Shown here: positions 9,229-17,960 of the stretch, in pieces
How positions within the stretch are numbered: the first letter of the stretch is position 1
Layout of the letters: every line of letters begins with the position of its first letter
Assembly (NCBI GenBank): GCA_024743195.1
Contig: JANSXE010000003.1
Location: 395,890 to 459,889, forward strand
Source of the DNA: Alphaproteobacteria bacterium
GTDB taxonomy: Bacteria > Pseudomonadota > Alphaproteobacteria > UBA8366 > Aestuariispiraceae
DNA length: 64,000 nucleotides
Reading direction: 5' to 3'
Notes under the pieces: model-generated
Told to the model about the DNA's origin: nothing
The model's database searches: none
Seen by the model: the letters and a program-made list of their open reading frames with translations, nothing else
Program-made: the position numbers and the translations under genes

Positions 9229-9792
9229 TCATCCTTGGGCGTCCGTCTCCAGGTCGCGGCATGGGATGACGACGCGGCGCGACCAGAGACGCGGCGCGAG
9301 GTCGGGGTCGGTCTGTGTGATCCGGTACTGGCTGAAGCCCAGGATCTGATCCACCCGGTCGGGCTCAGACGCCAGGGGAAGCATCAGCCGCTCGCCGTCG
9401 AGATGGGGCGGCAGCGGATCGCTGGACGACGCGTCGGGGCGTTCCGTCTCGGATTCGAGCACGGCGTATTGGATTTGGGGCGTCTCGACGACGGCGCGCC
9501 ATCGCCGCCGCATTTCCGGATAGGCCGCGGCCCCGATCAGCTCGCGCAACGCCTTGTGCTTGAGGGAGCCGCGCCAGGCGAGGTTGACCCGCTCTCCGGA
9601 CAGCGTGAACAGGAAGTCGTCGCGCGCCGGATCGAATCGCGCGATCCAGACGCCCGGCAGCCAGCGCGGGACGCTGAAGGGATCGAAATCCTTCTTGAGG
9701 GGGACGAGCGCGCCATTGCGGGCGGTCAGCCAAGCGTCCAGCATCGATCGGACGGCCGGACTGGCTTCGCACAGACTGCGTGTCGACGCCAT
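9229..9792 (-). CDS. PAS-domain protein (PAS_5/DUF1457-like)
   Basis: A 187-residue protein with no enzymatic output domain. The layout (short N-terminal helix region, SVPRWLPGVWIARFDPARDDFLFTLSG, then ERVNLAWRGSLKHKALRELIG) resembles the alphaproteobacterial PAS_5 family of stand-alone sensory domains that bind small ligands; assignment is from recognition of this pattern. The start is taken at the ATG 9790-9792 (MASTRSL); a longer frame would run into the divergent phosphatidyltransferase gene at 9863. It lies upstream of the nrd promoter on the same strand, without evident functional linkage. Confidence 0.7.
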   Translation of the reverse strand: MASTRSLCEASPAVRSMLDAWLTARNGALVPLKKDFDPFSVPRWLPGVWIARFDPARDDFLFTLSGERVNLAWRGSLKHKALRELIGAAAYPEMRRRWRAVVETPQIQYAVLESETERPDASSSDPLPPHLDGERLMLPLASEPDRVDQILGFSQYRITQTDPDLAPRLWSRRVVIPCRDLETDAQG

Positions 9793-9862
9793 GCATCGCT
9801 TCCTTTTGGGGTCTGTGCGGTAGGATAAGGCGGTTTCGGCGAAAGGACAGGGTGGGACGCGA

Positions 9863-10477
9863 ATGCTCGACGCGGCGCTGCGCAAGCTGATCGATCCGCC
9901 GCTCGACCGGGCCGGCGCCGCACTGGCGCGGCTCGGCGTTTCCGCCGATGCTGTGACGCTGTTCGGCCTTCTCCCCGGCGGCCTGGCGGTGCTGGCGCTG
10001 TCGCAGGCGCGCTACGACCTCGCGCTCGCCTGCCTGGCGCTCAATCGGCTGTGCGACGGGCTCGACGGGGCCGTGGCGCGGCGCACGAAGACGACGGATT
10101 TCGGCGGCTTTCTCGACATCGTGGGCGACTTCCTGGTCTATGCGGCGATTCCGCTCGGCTTCGCGTTGGCGGATCCGGCCGCCAACGCGATTCCCGCCGC
10201 CGTGCTGATGGCCAGCTTCTTCGGCGCCGGCTCGAGCTTCCTCGCCTTCGCGGTGATCGCGGCCAAGCGGCGGATCGCCACGGATGCGCGCGGGCGCAAG
10301 AGCTTCTATTATCTCGGCGGTCTGGCGGAGGGAACGGAGACCGTCGCGGTCTTCGTCGCCATGCATCTCGCGCCGGATTGGTTTCCATGGCTGGCCTACG
10401 GCTTCGCCGCCCTCTGTTGGGCGACGGCGCTGGGCCGGGTGCTGCAGGCGCGGGCGATGTTCCGCGACGGCGCGTAG
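9863..10477 (+). CDS. CDP-alcohol phosphatidyltransferase family membrane protein
   Basis: Integral membrane enzyme of 204 residues. It carries the complete signature D-x2-D-G-x2-A-R-x8-9-G-x3-D-x3-D, seen as CDGLDGAVAR followed by GGFLDIVGD; the Asp residues bind the metal and the CDP-lipid head. Hydrophobic segments flank the motif. The family makes phospholipids such as phosphatidylglycerophosphate, phosphatidylserine or phosphatidylcholine; the acceptor alcohol cannot be deduced here. A downstream pgpA (47293) belongs to the PG pathway but is far away. It starts just upstream of the SRAP gene (18-bp gap), likely one transcript. Confidence 0.85.
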   Translation: MLDAALRKLIDPPLDRAGAALARLGVSADAVTLFGLLPGGLAVLALSQARYDLALACLALNRLCDGLDGAVARRTKTTDFGGFLDIVGDFLVYAAIPLGFALADPAANAIPAAVLMASFFGAGSSFLAFAVIAAKRRIATDARGRKSFYYLGGLAEGTETVAVFVAMHLAPDWFPWLAYGFAALCWATALGRVLQARAMFRDGA

Positions 10478-10495
10478 GGGCGAAGGAACGGGGCG

Positions 10496-11269
10496 ATGTG
10501 CGGGCGCTACTCTCTGACCACGCCGGTCGACGGAATCCGGCGGCTCTTCGGCTTCCAAGAGCTGCCGAACCTGCCGCCGCGCTACAACATCGCGCCGACT
10601 CAGGCGGTGCTGGCCGTGTTGCGCGGCGACGGCCTCAAGGACCAGGAGGCCGGGGACAGCGCGCCGCGCGCGCGCCTGTTGCGCTGGGGCCTGATCCCGA
10701 GTTGGGCGAAGGACCCGGCGATCGCCTCCAAGCTGATCAACGCGCGCAGCGAAACGGTGCGCGACAAGCCCTCCTTCAAGAAGGCGTTCCAGCGCCGGCG
10801 CTGCCTCCTGCCGGCCGACGGCTTCTACGAATGGAAGACGATCCACGGCAAGAAACAGCCGTTCCGCATCCGCTTCGCAGACGGGGAGCCCTTCGCCTTC
10901 GCCGGGTTGTGGGAGCGTTGGCAGGCCCCGGACGGCGGCGAGATCGAGAGCTGCAGCATCCTGACCGCCGAGGCCGCGCCGCAGATCGCGGACATCCATC
11001 ATCGCATGCCGGTGATCCTGGACCCGGGCGCCTTCGACGCTTGGCTCGGCGCGCCGCAGGACGATGCGGAGGCGCTGCTCGGCCCCTATCGCGGGGCGCG
11101 GGCGCTGGAGGCATATCCCGTCGACCGACGCGTCAATGACGTGCGCAACGACGACGAGGCGCTGATCGAGCCGGTCGCGCTTTCCGAGCCGGAAGAGGCG
11201 GCGACGCCCGAGGACCCTGCGGAACCTGAGGGCGCGCGCCGGGCCGGCGGTCAGCTATCCCTGTTCTGA
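10496..11269 (+). CDS. SOS response-associated peptidase (SRAP/HMCES/YedK family)
   Basis: Protects abasic sites in single-stranded DNA by forming a thiazolidine DNA-protein crosslink through the N-terminal cysteine. The start MCGRYSL gives the catalytic Cys2 after Met removal. INARSET supplies the conserved Asn, DGFYEWK the Glu, and HHRMPVIL the His of the active site. At 257 residues it is slightly longer than E. coli YedK because of an acidic, Pro/Glu-rich C-terminal tail. Its 3' end overlaps the convergent transporter gene by 15 bp. Confidence 0.93.
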   Translation: MCGRYSLTTPVDGIRRLFGFQELPNLPPRYNIAPTQAVLAVLRGDGLKDQEAGDSAPRARLLRWGLIPSWAKDPAIASKLINARSETVRDKPSFKKAFQRRRCLLPADGFYEWKTIHGKKQPFRIRFADGEPFAFAGLWERWQAPDGGEIESCSILTAEAAPQIADIHHRMPVILDPGAFDAWLGAPQDDAEALLGPYRGARALEAYPVDRRVNDVRNDDEALIEPVALSEPEEAATPEDPAEPEGARRAGGQLSLF

Positions 11270-12157
11270 GGCGCGCGCCGGGTTCGGCCGGATCAGGAAC
11301 AGCGCCAGCAGCACCAGCGCCGTCGCGGCGGCGACCCGCAGGCTCGCCGCCTCGTCCAACAGGATCAGGCCCCAGACGACGCCGGCCGGGGTGACGATGT
11401 AGGACACTTGACTGGCGAACACGGCGCCGCCTTGGCGGATCGCGACGAACAACCCGCCATAGGCTCCAAGATGCAGCAGCGCCATGGCGACGACGGCCGC
11501 TTCGTCCCCGTCGAGGGACGCGGGCGGCAGGATCGGCAACTCGAGCGCCAGGAGGGCCCCGGTCAGCCAGAGCACCGCGGCGAGCGTCACGCCCCACAGC
11601 AACGCCGGGGTGTCGAGCGACGCCGGGCGCTTCAGGGAGACGTAAACGTTCTCCACCGCGTAACAGGCCGCGGCGCCGAGTGCGACGCCCATCCAGAAGA
11701 CGTGGTTCGGCCCGGCCGCGCGGAAGTCCGGATCGATCAGAAGCGCGACCGCCGCGAAGCCGAGCGCGAGCCCGGCGAAGCGCCGCAGCAGTCCGCGCTC
11801 GAGACCGAGCGTCAGGCTGACGAGCCAGGTCATCAGCGGGATCAGCGCATAGACGATCGCCCGCGGCCCGGCCGCCAGATGGGCGGCGGCGTAGAAGGTG
11901 AGCGCGTGCGGCAGCGCCGTCCCGATCAGCCCGACCAGCGCGTAGAACAGGAGCGTGCGCCGATCATGCGGCGGGCCCCGGCGTCTGAGGACCATCACGC
12001 CGGTCAGCACGGCCAGCCCGACCAGCGCGCTCCACAGCGCGACCGTCATCGGGTGATGGCCGCCCGCCGAGGCCAGCGTCGCGAGCGAGACGGTCGCGCC
12101 CCAGCTCAGGCCGGAGACGACCAGGATCGCCCGGAGAAGGAGAGGGGATTTCGACAT
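11255..12157 (-). CDS. DMT-superfamily (EamA) transporter
   Basis: A 300-residue polytopic membrane protein with about ten hydrophobic helices in two EamA repeats (first half ending near LIDPDF, second starting near VFWMGVALGAAACYAVENVY). Such proteins export or exchange metabolites such as amino acids or nucleotides; the substrate cannot be inferred. The gene lies 10 bp downstream of the TAXI-type binding protein stop on the same strand, so the two may be cotranscribed, but these proteins are not known to work together. It converges with the SRAP gene with a 15-bp overlap. Confidence 0.85.
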   Translation of the reverse strand: MSKSPLLLRAILVVSGLSWGATVSLATLASAGGHHPMTVALWSALVGLAVLTGVMVLRRRGPPHDRRTLLFYALVGLIGTALPHALTFYAAAHLAAGPRAIVYALIPLMTWLVSLTLGLERGLLRRFAGLALGFAAVALLIDPDFRAAGPNHVFWMGVALGAAACYAVENVYVSLKRPASLDTPALLWGVTLAAVLWLTGALLALELPILPPASLDGDEAAVVAMALLHLGAYGGLFVAIRQGGAVFASQVSYIVTPAGVVWGLILLDEAASLRVAAATALVLLALFLIRPNPARASEQG

Positions 12158-12167
12158 CCCGTCGCGG

Positions 12168-13175
12168 TCAGCCGCCCAGCGCCTGCTCGTAATAGGCCTT
12201 GGCCCCGTTATGCATCGGCACCGGCGTCTCGCGGGCCGCGTCCTCCAGCTTGGGAAAGCGACTTTCCGGATTGCTGGTCAGGTAGAGATCGCGCGAGGGG
12301 CCGCTCCAGAAGGCGCGGGCGATCGCCTCGATCAAATCCTCGTCCCGGTCGGCCCGCGTGACCCACTGGACGCCGAGCGAGAGCGTCGCGGTTTCGGGCA
12401 CGCCGCGATAGAGCCCGTCGCGAATGGCGCCGCCCTGAACGAAGGGGTAGAGGCTCTGCATCTGACGGGCGGCCTCTCCCGCAATCGGCAGCAGGCGGAT
12501 CGGCGTGCGCTCGGCCAGGGCCGCCAGCGCCTCGATCGGCGCGCCGCCGATTTCGAACAGCGCGTCGATCTCGCCGGCGGCCAGCGCGTCCGCGGCCGGC
12601 CCCGGGTTGAGAAAGCGCGGCCGTAGATCTTCCAGCGGAATGCCCTGCGTGCGCAGCAGCAGAAGCGCGTTCGACACCGTGCCGGACCCGCTGGGGCCGA
12701 GCGAAACGCTGCGCCCGCGCAGATCGTCGAAACTCTCGATCGCGGAGTCGGCGCGCACGGCGACATGGATCATCACGGGCGTCAGGTTGGCGATCACCCG
12801 GAGGCCTGTGAAGGGTTCGCGATGGCGGAAGGGGCCGGCGGCGTTATAGGCCCAATAGGCCATGTCCGCATGCACCAGCGCGCTCTCCAGGTCGCCCGCC
12901 ACGAGCGATTCGAGATTCTCGATCGAGCCGCCCTTCGATTGGGCCACCGCGATCAGCCCCGGGACCCCGCAAATCCCGCCTTGATCGCAGGGGCTGCCGC
13001 CGGGCGGTCGGCTGATTCCCGCGGAAATCGCGGTTCCGAAGGCGTAGAGGGTCTCCGCCGTGGGCCCGGTGCCGATGCGGAAGAAGGTGAGCTGCTCCTC
13101 AGCCGCCGGGGCGGGGGAGGGGGCGAGGCTGGCCGCAAGCAGCGCCAACGCGAAGAAGGAGGCCGCGCGCATCAT
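12168..13175 (-). CDS. TAXI-family TRAP transporter solute-binding protein (orphan)
   Basis: Periplasmic binding protein of 335 residues. A cleavable signal peptide (MMRAASFFALALLAASLAPS, cleavage near APA-AEE) is followed by FRIGTGPTAETLYAFGTAI, the typical TAXI N-terminal fold entry with the GTG turn, and GRSVSLGPSGSGTVSNALLLL, the second lobe. TAXI proteins feed tripartite TRAP transporters, but no DctM/DctQ-like permease gene is nearby, so its membrane partner must be elsewhere. An unusual Cys pair (SPCDQGGICG) near residues 60-70 could form a disulfide. Confidence 0.87.
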   Translation of the reverse strand: MMRAASFFALALLAASLAPSPAPAAEEQLTFFRIGTGPTAETLYAFGTAISAGISRPPGGSPCDQGGICGVPGLIAVAQSKGGSIENLESLVAGDLESALVHADMAYWAYNAAGPFRHREPFTGLRVIANLTPVMIHVAVRADSAIESFDDLRGRSVSLGPSGSGTVSNALLLLRTQGIPLEDLRPRFLNPGPAADALAAGEIDALFEIGGAPIEALAALAERTPIRLLPIAGEAARQMQSLYPFVQGGAIRDGLYRGVPETATLSLGVQWVTRADRDEDLIEAIARAFWSGPSRDLYLTSNPESRFPKLEDAARETPVPMHNGAKAYYEQALGG

Positions 13176-13217
13176 GCGCTCTTCTACGCCCGCCCCCGCG
13201 CAGGCGTCAATTGCGGC

Positions 13218-14201
13218 TCAGGCGAGACCGGCCGTGCGCGCCTTCAGATTGACGATTCCATAGACTGCTTCGAGCGTCGGGGTCGGCAGACCGAGCCGCT
13301 GGGCGGTCTCAAGAACCGAGCCGAGGATCGGGTCCAACTCCAGCGAGCGACCGCGGTCGAAGTCCTGCAGCATTGAGGACCGGAAGCCCTTGAGGCCGCC
13401 GGCTGCGGATTGGCGAAGGCGTTCGTCGATATCCTGGTCCAAGGCGACGCCGAGGGCGCGCGCCACCTCGCGCGCTTCGATCGTCATGCGCTTGGCGGCG
13501 GCGTAGACGCCGGGCTCCTCCAGCATCTCGCCCATCGTCGCCTCGGTCGCGACCGACATCGGATTGGCCCACAGGTTTCCCAGGAGCTTCATCCAGACGG
13601 CCTGTCGGATGTCGTCCAGGATCGGCGCGTCGAAGCCCGCCGCGGACAGCGCCTCGGCAAAGGCTTCCAGGCCCGGCGCGCCGCCGAGGACGGGGCGGCC
13701 AAGCTGCAGGCGTTGGAATCCCTGGCTCTTCACCCGTCCGGGCTGCACCACCTCGGCGGCGACATAGACGACGCAGCCCGCAATGCGCTCGGCCGGAATC
13801 GCGTCGGCCAACGCGCCGTCCGGGTCGAGGCTGGCGAGCCGCGCGTCGCAGAGCGGCCCGCCGATCCCCTGGAAGTACCACCAGGGCAGGCCGTTGATCG
13901 CAGGCGCGACAAGGGTTTCGGGGCGCAAGAGCGGCCGAAGGGACGGCAGCGCGCCGGCAATCTGGTGCGCCTTGAGCGCCAGCACCAGCACGTCCTGCGG
14001 CGGCAGGCTTTCCGGATCGTCGGTCGCGGCGGCCAGCGGCGCGTCATAGCGCCCGTCCACGTCGTCCAGCGTCAATCCGCCGCGCTTCAGGGCGGCCAAC
14101 GTTTCGCCCCGCGCGACGACGCTGACGGCCGACCCGTGCGCGGCCAGACGGGCCGCGATCATGCCGCCGACGGCGCCGGCTCCGAAGACGGTGATGCGCA
14201 T
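13218..14201 (-). CDS. 2-dehydropantoate 2-reductase (ketopantoate/ApbA-PanE family)
   Basis: NADPH-dependent reductase of 327 residues. The N-terminal Rossmann motif is MRITVFGAGAVGGMIAARL. The PanE-type catalytic lysine is expected in VWMKLLGNLWANPMS, and SSMLQDFDRGRSLELDPILG is the substrate-binding loop. In the pantothenate pathway it makes pantoate, which PanC (34120-34971) would then use; however several ApbA paralogues act on other 2-oxo acids, so the substrate is not certain. The start is the ATG at 14199-14201; an upstream in-frame extension lies in the promoter gap and is Arg-rich. Confidence 0.88.
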   Translation of the reverse strand: MRITVFGAGAVGGMIAARLAAHGSAVSVVARGETLAALKRGGLTLDDVDGRYDAPLAAATDDPESLPPQDVLVLALKAHQIAGALPSLRPLLRPETLVAPAINGLPWWYFQGIGGPLCDARLASLDPDGALADAIPAERIAGCVVYVAAEVVQPGRVKSQGFQRLQLGRPVLGGAPGLEAFAEALSAAGFDAPILDDIRQAVWMKLLGNLWANPMSVATEATMGEMLEEPGVYAAAKRMTIEAREVARALGVALDQDIDERLRQSAAGGLKGFRSSMLQDFDRGRSLELDPILGSVLETAQRLGLPTPTLEAVYGIVNLKARTAGLA

Positions 14202-14381
14202 GGCGGGACGGCTCCTTGCTCCTGACGGTAAGACGCGCCCACCCAGGCGGGCCGGCCTTTCGAATACACGCTCCCGAACGGCTTGCAAACGGGGGGACGC
14301 TCTTTCTCGCGTGCGCCGGGCCGGCTATCATGGACACGCCTTGGCCGGCGTTTCACGAGGCGAGTTGCGAGGAGAGGCGGC

Positions 14382-15176
14382 GTGCGGCTGCGGATGGTTC
14401 TGGCGGGGCTGGCGGTGGCGCTCGTGATCGCGGGCGCCGGGGCGGCCTTTTTGGCGAGCGTCGGCGGCGGCGTCCTCGTGCGCGACCCGCGCATCGTCGC
14501 CAGCGAGCACTCCCCGACCGACGCCAAGCTCTTCCTGACCATCGAGAACACGAGCGGCGAGACGGACCGTCTGATCGGCGTCTCGACGGACATGGCCTGG
14601 GGCTGCGGTTTTCACGGGCCCACGGCCGCCGAGGGCGCGACGCCCTACATCACCGTGCCGGCGGGGCAAACCATCGAACTCGGTCCCGAGACGGCTTACA
14701 TCGACCTCTCCGACATCGGGGAGCCGGTGCAGGCCGGCCAGATGGCCCCGATGATCCTGGTGTTCGAGAAGGCGGGCGAGGTTCTGGTCAAGGCCCGCGT
14801 CGACGAGTTGCTGACGGGCGAGGCGGCGCGCCACGGCGCGGGCCTGTTCGACCCCGCGGCGGCGGGGGAGGCGGCGCCGGTCTTGGACCTTGCGGCCGAG
14901 GTGCTGGAGGATCGACGCGTGCGCCTTTCGCTCGCGCTCGAGAACTTCGCGTTCGACGAAGCCGGCGTCGACGGCCCCCACCGGGAAGGGCGCGGCCACG
15001 CGCATCTCTACATCGACAATGTGAAGATCGGCCGGCTCTACGAGCCGGAATTCGTCAGCGAGCCGTTGGCGCCCGGCGCCCACCTGTTCGCCGTTATCCT
15101 CAACACGAACGATCACCGCGCCTATGCGCGCGACGGGGCCGCCTTGACGCAGACGATCCGGGTCGAGGTTCCCTGA
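14382..15176 (+). CDS. Membrane-anchored two-domain protein with PCu(A)C-like first half
   Basis: 264 residues from a GTG start with a good AGGAG site seven bases upstream. A single N-terminal hydrophobic helix (MVLAGLAVALVIAGAG) anchors or exports it. The first half (IVASEHSPTDAKLFLTIENTSGETDRLIGVSTDMA, AGQTIELGP, MAPMILVFEKAG) resembles the PCu(A)C copper-chaperone fold, but the canonical HxM/Mx..HxM ligands are not conserved. The second half has a HAHLYIDNVKIGRLYEPEF ... HLFAVILNTNDHRAYA pattern with several His, known to me from uncharacterised secreted proteins. It converges on the SCO gene (15-bp gap), so a role in periplasmic copper handling is inferred, not shown. Confidence 0.6.
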   Translation: MRLRMVLAGLAVALVIAGAGAAFLASVGGGVLVRDPRIVASEHSPTDAKLFLTIENTSGETDRLIGVSTDMAWGCGFHGPTAAEGATPYITVPAGQTIELGPETAYIDLSDIGEPVQAGQMAPMILVFEKAGEVLVKARVDELLTGEAARHGAGLFDPAAAGEAAPVLDLAAEVLEDRRVRLSLALENFAFDEAGVDGPHREGRGHAHLYIDNVKIGRLYEPEFVSEPLAPGAHLFAVILNTNDHRAYARDGAALTQTIRVEVP

Positions 15177-15191
15177 GCCGCGCCGAAGCGG

Positions 15192-15836
15192 TCAACTGAC
15201 CGGCGCGGCGTCGGCCAGGGCGCGCAACTTGCGGACCGCCGTCTCCGCTTCGTCCTTATAGGAGATCACGTCGGCGAAGCCGCCGTCCGCGCCCATCAGA
15301 TAGATCGCGGCCGTGTGGTTCATCGTGTAATCGCCATCCTCCAGCGGAACCTTCGCGGCGTAGATCTTGTAGGCGTCGAGGATGGCTTCGATCTCCTCCG
15401 GCGTTCCGGTCAGCGGGATGATGCGCTCGCTGAAGGCGCGGGCGTAGCGGGTCATGGTCTCGATGTCGTCGCGCTCGGGATCGACGGTCACGAAGACGTA
15501 GCGCAGGGCGCCCGCCTGCGGGCCCAGTTCGTCCATCCAACCGGCCAGATCGTTCAGCGTGGTCGGGCAGACGTCCGGGCAATAGGTGAAGCCGAAGAAG
15601 ATCGCATAGGGCTTGCCCGCCAGATCGGCGTCGGTGAAGCGCGCGCCGCCCGTCGTCTCCAGATTGAAGGGCCCGCCGAGGGTCACGCCGTCCTCTTCGG
15701 CCTGGGAGGTCACGGTCCCGGAGGACGCGGCCTGTTGCGGCGGCTCCGGCGCATGGAAGCGGGTGACCAGGACGGCGCCGATCACCAGACTGAGCGCCGC
15801 GGCGACGGCGCCGATGATCAACGGGGTGTTGCGCAT
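15192..15836 (-). CDS. SCO family protein (copper delivery to cytochrome oxidase)
   Basis: Membrane-anchored thioredoxin-fold protein of 214 residues, with one N-terminal helix (residues about 5-27). FGFTYCPDVCPTTL carries the CxxxC copper-binding pair, and MNHTAAIYLM supplies the conserved His ligand. Family members insert Cu into the CuA site of cytochrome c oxidase or keep its cysteines reduced. It lies downstream of the PCu(A)C gene on the same strand (81-bp gap); SCO and PCu(A)C are commonly encoded together and act in sequence. Confidence 0.93.
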   Translation of the reverse strand: MRNTPLIIGAVAAALSLVIGAVLVTRFHAPEPPQQAASSGTVTSQAEEDGVTLGGPFNLETTGGARFTDADLAGKPYAIFFGFTYCPDVCPTTLNDLAGWMDELGPQAGALRYVFVTVDPERDDIETMTRYARAFSERIIPLTGTPEEIEAILDAYKIYAAKVPLEDGDYTMNHTAAIYLMGADGGFADVISYKDEAETAVRKLRALADAAPVS

Positions 15837-15917
15837 GACGGACGGCTCCTTGATCGAGGGGGCTTGACGGGCGGCGGGGGCGCAGGGCGCGGACCGAAGC
15901 CCGCGCCCTGACGCGGC

Positions 15918-16505
15918 CTACTGCTGCTGCATATTGTGCTGCATCTTGGTTTCGCCATGACCGCCATGACCGCCATGACCGCCGTGCGCGCCCTGGCCGT
16001 CATGGCTCTTGGCCCCCATGCCGGCGACGGCCAGATCCACCGTGACGCGCCCGGCGCGTTCGAACGCCAGCGTCACCGGAACCCGGGCGCCCTGCTCGAG
16101 CGCGTTCTTGAGCCCCATGAACATGAGGTGATAGCCGCCGGGCTTCAGCGTGACGGCGCCGCCGGGCGGGATCTCGAGCCCGTCTGGGAGGGCGCGCATC
16201 TTCATGACCTCGCCCTGCATGGCCATTTCGTGGATCTCGAGCCGCTCGGCGAAATCGACCGAACCGCCGATCAGGCGATCGGGCGCCGCGCCATGGTTCG
16301 TGATCGTCAGATAGCCGCCCCCGACGCGCGCGCCGGGCGGGGTGGCGCGCGCCCAGGCCTGCTCGATCATGAGGTCGCCGGCCTTGACGGACTGGGCCTT
16401 GGCCTGCGGGGCGAGGCCGATCAGATAGATCCCGACGGCCAGAAGGCCGATCAGGGCGAGGGTGGCGGCGGTCGCCGCCTGATAGGGAAGAGTGGTGCTG
16501 CGCAT
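15918..16505 (-). CDS. Periplasmic copper chaperone PCu(A)C with His/Met-rich tail
   Basis: Protein of 195 residues with an N-terminal hydrophobic segment (AATLALIGLLAVGIYLIG). The PCu(A)C copper site is intact: EIHEM, MKM/MRALP and YHLMFMGL supply the HxM...M...HxM ligands for Cu(I). It hands copper to SCO and to CuA of cytochrome oxidase. The C-terminal about 35 residues are exceptional: a run of GGHGGHGGHG-type repeats followed by KMQHNM, a likely extra metal-binding tail (see findings). It is flanked by SCO and a small Cys protein, all on the minus strand. Confidence 0.93.
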   Translation of the reverse strand: MRSTTLPYQAATAATLALIGLLAVGIYLIGLAPQAKAQSVKAGDLMIEQAWARATPPGARVGGGYLTITNHGAAPDRLIGGSVDFAERLEIHEMAMQGEVMKMRALPDGLEIPPGGAVTLKPGGYHLMFMGLKNALEQGARVPVTLAFERAGRVTVDLAVAGMGAKSHDGQGAHGGHGGHGGHGETKMQHNMQQQ

Positions 16506-16599
16506 GGGATTCGGCGCCTTTCCTGACGGACCGGCCGCCGGCGCGCCCTTGCGGCGCCAACCGGGCCCGGTCGGTTGACCAGAAGCTGGAACGGACGGG

Positions 16600-17040
16600 T
16601 CAGGAAAGCGGCGGGCCGCGTGCAGGCGGCGGCGCGCCTTCGGCCGCGTCGTCGGCGCCGTGCGCCGCCGGCGGCGGCGACAGATGTCGTGCGAGCGTCG
16701 GCGCGGCGAGCGCGACCGCCTCGTCGGACGGCGGCGGCGCCAGCAGAGTCTGGCTCAACAGGCAGGCGGCGCACAGGGCGTCTGCGGCGCGGGCCGGCGG
16801 CTCGGGCGCGTCGGTCTGTCGGTCCTCCGCCTGGGGAGCGCCGTAGCAGATCTCGGCGAGCGCGATCCGCGCCGCCGGATCCTGCGGCGCCGCCGCATTC
16901 GCGGCCGCGGCGGCGGTCGGTTGATGCCCGAAGCCGGCGGCGAGCGCCGCCAGGAGATAGAGCGCAGCCGTCGTCGCCCGGGCGACGCGAAGCCGCCCGA
17001 GGCGTGCGATCTCCAAGCTGGGGGACGCGACGCGCTTCAT
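16600..17040 (-). CDS. Small Cys-containing exported protein, DUF2946-like
   Basis: 146 residues, Ala/Pro-rich. An N-terminal hydrophobic stretch (ATTAALYLLAALAAGFG) suggests export or anchoring. A lone EICYG and a CAACLLSQ segment (CxxC) followed by a His-containing tail resemble the DUF2946 family found beside copper and heme genes; the match is by pattern only. It is the first gene of a minus-strand run ahead of PCu(A)C and SCO, so a metal-related role is inferred. Alternatively it is a lineage-specific hypothetical protein. Confidence 0.55.
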   Translation of the reverse strand: MKRVASPSLEIARLGRLRVARATTAALYLLAALAAGFGHQPTAAAAANAAAPQDPAARIALAEICYGAPQAEDRQTDAPEPPARAADALCAACLLSQTLLAPPPSDEAVALAAPTLARHLSPPPAAHGADDAAEGAPPPARGPPLS

Positions 17041-17136
17041 GACCGCATCATATCGGCGAGGGCGCGCGCCCGGTCAATCGCGAAGCGTCCGCGCGCGACC
17101 CCGCGCCGCAGGCCTCGCCGTCGGCGAACCGGCCGC

Positions 17137-17928
<792 letters not shown>

Positions 17929-17960
17929 GATGAACTCTCCTTGCCTCAGCGTCCGTGCGC

